Below are positions 1 to 5,165 of a stretch of 5,165 nucleotides of DNA, one piece after another. Position numbers and translations under genes: made by a program. Numbering within the stretch: position 1 is the first letter of the stretch; every line of letters starts with the position of its first letter. The notes under the pieces were generated by a model that worked only from the letters and a program-made list of their open reading frames with translations, did no database searches and was not told where the DNA came from. The DNA lies in assembly GCA_030834765.1 (NCBI GenBank), contig JAUQXG010000423.1, positions 1-5,165 on the forward strand, written 5' to 3'. The stretch is from Lutispora sp. (GTDB taxonomy: Bacteria > Bacillota > Clostridia > Lutisporales > Lutisporaceae).

Positions 1-1356
1 TATCTCTTCTGCCTCATAACTTCGATCTAAATGTTTCATCTCATAAAAAATCATGGTTCCCGTAATAATAGAAGCTAATAAATCTGATGTGGGTCCTGCA
101 TATATTAATCCATTTAAACCAAAGAATTTTGGCAATATAAGGACTGCTGGAATAAGAAACAGCACTTGTCGTGAAATACTTAAAATCATTGATTTTTTTG
201 GTTTCCCTACAGCTTGAAAATAGTTAGAGCTAACGATTTGGAACCCAATGATAGGAAGAAATATCAAAAATATTCTGATCGCTTTTGAACCAAATTCAAT
301 TAATTCTAAATCAGTATTATTAAACATACCGATTAATGCTGTAGGATAAAGCATCACAATAGAGAATCCTACCATGGCAACACAGCTAGCTCCAATGATA
401 GCATATTTCAATGCTAGCTTTACTCGATCAAATTTCTTCGCTCCATAATTAAAACCTATGATCGGTTGAACACCCTGATTTATCCCAAAGATAGGCATAA
501 GTATCATCATGGCTATGCTATTTATAATCCCCATTGCTGTAATGGCAACATCACCGCCATAGATAAGAAGGCTTTTGTTCATAATAGCTGAAACAAGGCT
601 GGCCGCTATTTGTAATGCAAAAGGTGCTGAACCTACGGCAATTATACTTTTTACTATATTCCAATCCAGCTTTAAGTACTTCTTATGGATTTTGAGACTA
701 CTCTTCCCTTTCAAGAAATAATATGTCACCCAAGCTGCTGAAACTGCCTGTGAAATGATTGTAGCCCATGCTGCTCCTTCAATTCCCCAGTGGAATATAA
801 ATATAAAAATAGGATCTAATATCGTATTTAAAATGGCCCCTATCAGCATGGTGTTCATTGCCATTTTAGGATTTCCTTCAGCCCTGATAAAGTTATTTAA
901 ACCCATTCCAATAGTCTGAAACACTGCCCCATATAAGATGATTTTGAGATAAGCTCTAGCAAAAGGTAATACTGCAGCACTTGCCCCAAATACCCTTAAT
1001 ATATCATCAATAAAAAAAAGTCCAAAAGCGGATATAACTAAGGGTACTGCGATCAATAGTACAAAGCCGTTCCCAATAATATTCTCCGCCTCTTCTTTTT
1101 TCCCTTGGCCAAGCCTTATGGAGACAAGAGAAGTTCCTCCAATACCGATCAGCATACTAAATGCCATCAATAGCAGCATAAGAGGGAAGCCCACAGTTAT
1201 ACCTGCCAAAGCGAGAGAGCCTACGCCTCTTCCAACAAATATCCTATCCACTACATTATATAATGCATTAACCATCATACCTACTATAGCAGGTGTAGAA
1301 AACTTCACTAATAATTTCAATACACTTTCTTCGCCTAATTGTGTTGAACGATCCAT
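1..1356 (-). CDS. MATE family efflux transporter, MepA-like (3' end cut by window edge)
   Basis: This is an inner-membrane antiporter of the multidrug and toxic compound extrusion family, which exports cationic drugs or metabolites using a Na+ or H+ gradient. The frame is open for 452 codons from ATG at 1356 to base 1. MepA-type members are usually about 450 residues, so only a few codons should be missing. I translated it by hand. It is almost entirely hydrophobic, consistent with 12 membrane segments in two homologous halves. Family-typical stretches are YNVVDRIFVGR (residues 33-43), GIGG followed by RLGQGKKEEA (71-90), RAEGNPKMAMN (158-168), LNTILDPIF (177-185), GINQGVQPIIGFNYGAKKFD (291-310) and FQAVGKPKKSM (380-390). 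A short charged loop near 216-232 separates the halves. The start is fixed by an in-frame stop at 1380-1378 and a good ribosome binding site. It is transcribed divergently from the helicase gene. The substrate cannot be read from sequence; the family call is firm, the MepA subfamily less so. Confidence 0.95.
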   Translation of the reverse strand, partial: MDRSTQLGEESVLKLLVKFSTPAIVGMMVNALYNVVDRIFVGRGVGSLALAGITVGFPLMLLLMAFSMLIGIGGTSLVSIRLGQGKKEEAENIIGNGFVLLIAVPLVISAFGLFFIDDILRVFGASAAVLPFARAYLKIILYGAVFQTIGMGLNNFIRAEGNPKMAMNTMLIGAILNTILDPIFIFIFHWGIEGAAWATIISQAVSAAWVTYYFLKGKSSLKIHKKYLKLDWNIVKSIIAVGSAPFALQIAASLVSAIMNKSLLIYGGDVAITAMGIINSIAMMILMPIFGINQGVQPIIGFNYGAKKFDRVKLALKYAIIGASCVAMVGFSIVMLYPTALIGMFNNTDLELIEFGSKAIRIFLIFLPIIGFQIVSSNYFQAVGKPKKSMILSISRQVLFLIPAVLILPKFFGLNGLIYAGPTSDLLASIITGTMIFYEMKHLDRSYEAEEI

Positions 1357-1361
1357 CCTTA

Positions 1362-1370
1362 TTCTCCTTT
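1362..1370 (-). promoter_or_regulatory. Ribosome binding site of the MATE gene
   Basis: Read on the minus strand the sequence is AAAGGAGAA. The AGGAG core lies 7 bases before the ATG at 1356, which is ideal spacing for a Firmicute and supports the chosen start. Confidence 0.85.
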
Positions 1371-1397
1371 GTACACGCTAAATTTCTACATCATATT

Positions 1398-1426
1398 AGT
1401 ATACACTATTTGTGATAAAAATTAAA
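1398..1426 (-). promoter_or_regulatory. Possible promoter of the MATE gene
   Basis: On the minus strand TATACT (1403-1398) matches the -10 consensus at 5 of 6 positions. The hexamer 17 bases upstream is TTTAAT (1426-1421), a poor -35 with about 3 matches. Transcription would start near 1391 and give a leader of about 35 bases. The weak -35 would fit a promoter that needs an activator or is expressed at a low level. The -10 sits in a small inverted repeat with TAGT and ACTA arms (1397-1408). AT-rich DNA yields such matches by chance, so this is tentative. Confidence 0.4.
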
Positions 1427-1448
1427 TCATTAATTTCTCTTTATAGTA

Positions 1449-1477
1449 TAGAAATATTGGTAAATAACAGATAGAAT
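1449..1477 (+). promoter_or_regulatory. Possible promoter of the nuclease-helicase gene
   Basis: TAGAAA (1449-1454, 4 of 6 matches to the -35 consensus) and TAGAAT (1472-1477, 5 of 6 matches to the -10) are separated by exactly 17 bases. Transcription would begin near 1484, giving a leader of about 30 bases before the ATG at 1515. I saw no obvious LexA or SOS box overlapping it. Confidence is limited by the AT-rich background. Confidence 0.4.
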
Positions 1478-1499
1478 ATCATTATGCTTAATAAAATGC

Positions 1500-1504
1500 A
1501 AAGG
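1500..1504 (+). promoter_or_regulatory. Weak ribosome binding site of the nuclease-helicase gene
   Basis: AAAGG lies 10 bases before ATG 1515. Both the short core and the long spacing suggest modest translation. No better Shine-Dalgarno sequence is present, and an in-frame stop at 1506-1508 rules out an upstream start. Confidence 0.5.
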
Positions 1505-1514
1505 TTGATTAACG

Positions 1515-3860
1515 ATGAAAAATGATGAATCTATCAAAATATCAGTAAGGAATTTAATTGAATTTGTGCTGCGTGCCGGAGATATTGATTCTCGCTTTCG
1601 CAGCATGAACAGGGCCTTAGCTGGTACTAAAGCTCATCAAAAAGTGCAAAAATCCAAAGGAGATAATTATAAACCCGAGGTTTTTTTATCCTATGAAGTT
1701 GAGCATGATGGCTTAATATATATGGTAGAAGGCAGAGCCGATGGCATCATACTTGATAAGGATACCGTAACCATTGACGAAATAAAAAGTACTACACTGC
1801 CTCTTGATATAATAGACGAAAACTTTAATCCATTGCACTGGGCTCAAGCAATGTGCTATGGATATTTTTACGCGCAGCAAAATCATTTAAATGAAATTAA
1901 TATACAGTTAACTTATTTTCATATAGACAGTGAAGAAATTAAAAACTTTATGAAAACCTTCAGCTTGTATGAATTACAAATATTCTTCAATGATTTATTG
2001 GATAAATATAATATTTGGGCACATTTCACCAAGGAGTGGATTTTAAAAAGAAATCAATCTATTGAGAAATTAGATTTTCCTTTTCCTGCTTATCGAATGG
2101 GTCAAAGAGATTTTGCAGTAGCAGTTTATAAAACCATTACAAGTAATAAAAAGCTTTTTGTTCAAGCACCTACGGGAACTGGGAAAACCATTTCTACTCT
2201 TTTTCCTGCAGTAAAGGCTATGTCTAAAGGATATGCTGCAAAAATCTTCTATCTCACAGCTAAAACTGTCACAAGACAAGTAGCAGAAGAAAGCATCGCA
2301 CTCATGTGTGATAAGGGTGTTGAGCTTAAATATATTACTTTAACAGCCAAAGAAAAAATATGCTTTACGGAGGAAAAGATATGCAGTCCCGAACACTGTC
2401 CCTATGCAAAAGGTCATTTTGACAGGGTAAATGATGCAATACTAGATGTTTTGAGAAATGAAAATCAGCTTACCAGAAGTGTAATAGAAACATATTCAAA
2501 AGCGCATCAAGTGTGCCCCTTTGAATTTGCATTAGACTTGTCCATATGGTCTGACATAGTAGTCTGTGATTATAATTATGCCTTTGATCCACAAGTATAT
2601 TTAAAAAGGTTTTTCGACGAAACGGATAAAGATTATATTTTTCTCATCGATGAGGCACATAATCTAGTAGATCGAGGAAGAGAAATGTTCTCTGCGCAGC
2701 TTTTTAAAAGTCCTTTTTTGCATCTGAAAGGAGTCATGAAAGATAAGAATATAAAGATCTCAAATGCATTAGGAAAAATCAATACTTTTATGATAGAACA
2801 GAGAAAGAAATGTATAGATGAAAGTTATCATATAGAGAAAAAAGAGCCTATAGATTTTTATCCATTGCTTAGGAAGTTTATTAGCGAGTCGGAAGACTGG
2901 TTAGCAAAAAACGAGAAGACTGAGGGTCATGGAGAACTATTGCAATTATACTTTGATGTTATGGCATTTTTGCATATCGCTGAATTATATGATGAAAGTT
3001 TTATAACTTATGTTGAAAGCAATTATAAGGATACTACAATCAAGCTATACTGTGTTGACCCCTCCACTTTACTCAGCAAAGCATTCATGCGATCAAAGGC
3101 TGCTGTACTCTTTTCTGCCACATTGATGCCTATAAAGTATTTCCGGGAAATATTAGGAGGAAAGGAAGAAGATTATTTACTTCAACTGCCCTCTCCTTTT
3201 CACAAAGAAAACTTAGGCTTATATATTATAAAAGATATATCCACTAAATATAAAAACAGAGAAGTAAGCTATAGTCCCATTGCAGATTATATTTATGCTG
3301 CGGCAAATGCACAAAATGGAAATTATTTAGTTTTCTTCCCATCCTATGAATACATGAATCGTACCTATGATATTTTTTCTCAAAAATTTCCCCATATTCC
3401 TATCGCTTTGCAGCTGCCTAATATGCCTGAAGAAGAAAGAGAAAGCTTTCTTGCTCAATTTAGACCTAACGTGGATAAGCAGTTTATAGCATTTGCTGTT
3501 ATGGGCGGCATATTTTCTGAGGGAATTGATTTGAAAGGAAGCAGGCTCACTGGCTCCATTATAGTGGGTGTGGGACTTCCACAGCTTTGCCTAGAGCGAA
3601 ACATCATAAAGGACTATTTTACAAACAAGAATGGAAAGGGTTATGAATATGCTTATGTATTTCCAGGTATGAATAAGGTTTTGCAAGCAGCTGGGCGAGT
3701 AATTAGAACTGAAACCGACACAGGGTCAGTAGTACTGATAGATGAGCGTTTTGCATATTCAAGCTATAAGCAGCTTTTTCCTAAAGAGTGGAGCCATTAT
3801 AAGGAAATTGGAAATTTAGAGACATTTAAAGAAACAATTGAAGATTTTTGGATAAAATAA
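1515..3860 (+). CDS. DinG/XPD-type Fe-S helicase with N-terminal RecB-like PD-(D/E)XK nuclease domain
   Basis: This 781-residue protein is predicted to be an ATP-dependent DNA helicase with a fused nuclease, acting in the cytoplasm in DNA repair or processing. Residues ~1-180 carry the RecB/Cas4-type nuclease signature: GTKAH (37-41), GRAD (73-76), DEIKS (88-92) and QAMCY (111-115). Helicase motifs follow: a Q-like YRMGQ (193-197), Walker A QAPTGTGKT (217-225), YLTAK (246-250), DEAH (379-382), SATL (534-537), FFPSYEY (607-613), GGIFSEGID (664-672) and QAAGRVIR (724-731). Four cysteines between Walker A and DEAH (C283, C290, C295, C334) match the XPD/DinG iron-sulfur insert; an Arch-like region follows DEAH. 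An in-frame TGA at 1506-1508 leaves ATG 1515 as the first start; a weak AAAGG lies 10 bases before it. It stands alone, divergent from the MATE gene and convergent with the peptidase gene. The helicase class is near certain and the nuclease domain strong from motifs; the biological role is unknown. It is not orthologous in layout to E. coli DinG, so no symbol is given. Confidence 0.95.
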   Translation: MKNDESIKISVRNLIEFVLRAGDIDSRFRSMNRALAGTKAHQKVQKSKGDNYKPEVFLSYEVEHDGLIYMVEGRADGIILDKDTVTIDEIKSTTLPLDIIDENFNPLHWAQAMCYGYFYAQQNHLNEINIQLTYFHIDSEEIKNFMKTFSLYELQIFFNDLLDKYNIWAHFTKEWILKRNQSIEKLDFPFPAYRMGQRDFAVAVYKTITSNKKLFVQAPTGTGKTISTLFPAVKAMSKGYAAKIFYLTAKTVTRQVAEESIALMCDKGVELKYITLTAKEKICFTEEKICSPEHCPYAKGHFDRVNDAILDVLRNENQLTRSVIETYSKAHQVCPFEFALDLSIWSDIVVCDYNYAFDPQVYLKRFFDETDKDYIFLIDEAHNLVDRGREMFSAQLFKSPFLHLKGVMKDKNIKISNALGKINTFMIEQRKKCIDESYHIEKKEPIDFYPLLRKFISESEDWLAKNEKTEGHGELLQLYFDVMAFLHIAELYDESFITYVESNYKDTTIKLYCVDPSTLLSKAFMRSKAAVLFSATLMPIKYFREILGGKEEDYLLQLPSPFHKENLGLYIIKDISTKYKNREVSYSPIADYIYAAANAQNGNYLVFFPSYEYMNRTYDIFSQKFPHIPIALQLPNMPEEERESFLAQFRPNVDKQFIAFAVMGGIFSEGIDLKGSRLTGSIIVGVGLPQLCLERNIIKDYFTNKNGKGYEYAYVFPGMNKVLQAAGRVIRTETDTGSVVLIDERFAYSSYKQLFPKEWSHYKEIGNLETFKETIEDFWIK

Positions 3861-3903
3861 AGCAAGCAGAAAGCTTAGCCACTGGGCTGCTTTCTGCTTG
3901 CTT
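3860..3903. terminator. Bidirectional intrinsic terminator between convergent genes
   Basis: The arms AAGCAAGCAGAAAGC (3860-3874) and GCTTTCTGCTTGCTT (3889-3903) are perfectly complementary over 15 bp. AGCC (3877-3880) and GGCT (3885-3888) can add 4 more pairs around an ACTG loop, with TT (3875-3876) bulged. The last base of the helicase stop codon is part of the stem, and the peptidase stop codon lies 10 bases beyond it. Read on the minus strand the hairpin is followed by TATTTTATC, a fair U-rich tail, so it should work well for the peptidase gene. On the plus strand the tail is only ATGTCATTTATTATC, so termination of the helicase transcript may be less efficient. Confidence 0.85.
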
Positions 3904-3913
3904 ATGTCATTTA

Positions 3914-5050
3914 TTATCTTCCTACATATGGAGCGGGATTTACAGGCGTACCGTTTATCCTGACTTCAAAGTGACAATGGGGTCCTGTGGAAAGTCCAGT
4001 ACTCCCTGCTTTTGCTATTTGCTGGCCTTTTGTGACCGTATCACCTTTTTTAACTAAAAGCACTGAATTATGACCATATAAAGTAGCGATCTTTCCGCCG
4101 TGGTCAATGATAACACAGTTGCCATATCCGCCATTGACAGTTGCCATGATTACCGTACCCGCATTGGCCGCAACAATCTTATCTCCAGTTTTACAACCTA
4201 TATCCATGCCTGTATGAAGCTTTTTCACTTTTAATATTGGGTGCATTCTCATTCCGTATGGTGAAAAGTTTGTATGCCCTGGCACTGGCCACTCCATGGT
4301 TCCGCCCTGATACTTTCCAGTTGATTGCATCGCTGCAAGCTGCTTCTCTATGGCCTTTGAATCTGCTAAGAATGAATCCTCCTGCCTTGCCAGCTCAACT
4401 AAATCTTTATTTAAATCCTTCAGCACTTTTTCTTTATCAGATATGGTAGCAGTCACATGCTCTTTACTTTTATCCAATTCGTTTTTCAGGGCTTCCTTGG
4501 CCTTTTGTTCTTGTTCTAATTTGTTTGCCTTCGCATTAACCATATCTTTATATTCAGTAACTTCACCAATAATGATATTATCTTCTTCTACGATTTCACT
4601 AAGGAGCTCATATCTAGATACAAAGTCTCCAAAATTTTCAGAGTCCAGCAAAACCTCTAGATATCCTGTGAAACCAGTTTCATACATTGCTCTTATCCTT
4701 TTACTGGCAAGATCTTTGCTTTTTTCAAGATTATCATGTGCTTTATCTAAATCCTGTTTTGTAACAACAAGTTGACTTTGAAGCACATTCATCTGGTTTT
4801 CTACTGACTCCAGCTGGATTAAGGCTTGTTCAAGCTTTGCATCAAGGGCTGCAATATCCTTTGAAACATTTTTAGTTTCTGTTTTTGTTTTATTCATGGC
4901 AGTTTGAGTCTGCTTTATCTTTTTATTAAGTGCTTCCTGCTCTTTTTTTAATTTTTCCATAGCAGCGGTGTCAGCTTGTCCATACAAAACAAATGTTTGT
5001 GCAGCTAGTGTAAATACGATTAATAATGCTAAAACTTTTCTTTTTTTCAT
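3914..5050 (-). CDS. Secreted M23 (LytM-type) peptidoglycan endopeptidase with N-terminal coiled coils
   Basis: This 378-residue exported murein hydrolase is predicted to cut peptide cross-links in the cell wall. Residues 1-26 form a signal peptide: basic MKKRK, a hydrophobic core, then a likely cleavage after GQA (A26). There is no lipobox. Residues ~28-245 are mostly charged heptad-like coiled coil, with a central segment (RIRAMYETG at 118-126, YLEVLLDS at 130-137, then NFGDFVSRYELL) typical of CwlO/PcsB/EnvC-like proteins. Residues ~250-378 are the peptidase: WPVPG (254-258), GMRMHP (266-271), zinc ligands H279 and D283 in HTGMD, YGH with catalytic H327, and HCH with H358 and zinc ligand H360. 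All catalytic residues are present, so it should be active, unlike EnvC-type activators. The known relatives are controlled by FtsEX through the coiled coil; ftsE and ftsX are not visible here, so that link is inferred. ATG 5050 is preceded by GGGAG; an ATG at 5057 is out of frame. Confidence 0.95.
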   Translation of the reverse strand: MKKRKVLALLIVFTLAAQTFVLYGQADTAAMEKLKKEQEALNKKIKQTQTAMNKTKTETKNVSKDIAALDAKLEQALIQLESVENQMNVLQSQLVVTKQDLDKAHDNLEKSKDLASKRIRAMYETGFTGYLEVLLDSENFGDFVSRYELLSEIVEEDNIIIGEVTEYKDMVNAKANKLEQEQKAKEALKNELDKSKEHVTATISDKEKVLKDLNKDLVELARQEDSFLADSKAIEKQLAAMQSTGKYQGGTMEWPVPGHTNFSPYGMRMHPILKVKKLHTGMDIGCKTGDKIVAANAGTVIMATVNGGYGNCVIIDHGGKIATLYGHNSVLLVKKGDTVTKGQQIAKAGSTGLSTGPHCHFEVRINGTPVNPAPYVGR

Positions 5051-5059
5051 ATTTCATAA

Positions 5060-5066
5060 CTCTCCC
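5060..5066 (-). promoter_or_regulatory. Ribosome binding site of the M23 peptidase gene
   Basis: The minus strand reads GGGAGAG, ending 9 bases before ATG 5050 (11 bases if only the GGGAG core is counted). A second ATG at 5057 is closer but out of frame and would not encode the signal peptide, so 5050 is preferred. Confidence 0.65.
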
Positions 5067-5071
5067 GCAAA

Positions 5072-5099
5072 ATTCTATTCATTTTTCATATATTAACAA
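5072..5099 (-). promoter_or_regulatory. Possible promoter of the M23 peptidase gene
   Basis: On the minus strand TTGTTA (5099-5094, 4 of 6) and TAGAAT (5077-5072, 5 of 6) are 16 bases apart. The predicted start of transcription, near 5065, would fall inside the Shine-Dalgarno sequence and leave a leader of about 15 bases. That is unusually short, so the real promoter may lie further upstream. The rest of 5051-5165 shows no convincing coding frame; it includes a small palindrome AATTTGGAAATT (5101-5112). Confidence 0.3.
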
Positions 5100-5165
5100 C
5101 AATTTGGAAATTCGATTTAAAAACCCCATATTATGTTACATTTCAACACAAAATCTAAAAATCCT

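Noticed and set aside
1011..1018. Run of eight A (T on the coding strand) inside the MATE gene as a phase-variation tract
   Set aside because: The frame is intact, the run encodes ordinary Phe/Ile codons, and such runs are expected in AT-rich coding DNA.
1118..1381. An 87-codon open frame on the plus strand
   Set aside because: It lies antisense to the start of the well-supported MATE gene, its translation resembles no family I know, and it has no convincing ribosome binding site.
1515..2054. The Cas4-like motifs as a sign of a CRISPR-Cas locus
   Set aside because: No direct-repeat array and no other cas gene is present, the Cas4 cysteines are missing, and the domain is fused to a helicase.
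2070..2279. A 69-codon open frame on the minus strand
   Set aside because: It is antisense to the Walker A region of the helicase gene, which has every expected motif; this is a shadow frame.
3848..4057. A 69-codon plus-strand frame overlapping the helicase end and the terminator
   Set aside because: It would read through the 15-bp hairpin and then antisense to the conserved catalytic end of the M23 gene. It has no domain signal.
4237..4775. Two plus-strand frames (4237-4449 and 4350-4775)
   Set aside because: Both are antisense to the peptidase coiled-coil region. The serine- and leucine-rich translation is what the complement of lysine- and glutamate-rich codons produces.
5101..5112. Palindrome AATTTGGAAATT upstream of the peptidase as an operator
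   Set aside because: It is only 5-base arms of A and T in AT-rich DNA, with no second copy and no matching regulator in the window.

Overview
The window is AT-rich, with Gram-positive-type ribosome binding sites. It encodes a MepA-like MATE transporter, a clostridial-type DinG/XPD helicase and a CwlO/PcsB-like secreted M23 peptidase. Together these suggest a low-GC Firmicute, most likely an anaerobic member of the Clostridia. That placement is an inference from gene families and composition; no marker gene is present.

Layout: (1) Bases 1-1356, minus strand, hold an almost complete MATE-family multidrug/cation antiporter whose last few codons run off the left edge. (2) Bases 1357-1514 are a divergent intergenic region with a ribosome binding site for the MATE gene and weak promoter-like sites in both directions. 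(3) Bases 1515-3860, plus strand, hold a 781-residue protein that joins an N-terminal RecB-like PD-(D/E)XK nuclease domain to a DinG/XPD-type superfamily 2 helicase with four cysteines placed to bind an iron-sulfur cluster. (4) Bases 3860-3903 form a strong 15-bp hairpin between two convergent genes, probably a shared terminator. (5) Bases 3914-5050, minus strand, hold an exported peptidoglycan hydrolase with a signal peptide, long coiled coils and a complete C-terminal LytM/M23 catalytic domain. (6) Bases 5051-5165 are non-coding upstream DNA with a possible promoter.

The three genes do not form an operon. The first two diverge, the last two converge, and their likely roles differ: drug or cation export, DNA repair or processing, and cell-wall remodelling. 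The window looks like ordinary chromosome. No mobile element, RNA gene or CRISPR array was seen. The most interesting object is the nuclease-helicase fusion, because its nuclease motifs are all intact and it is not the domain arrangement of classical DinG.
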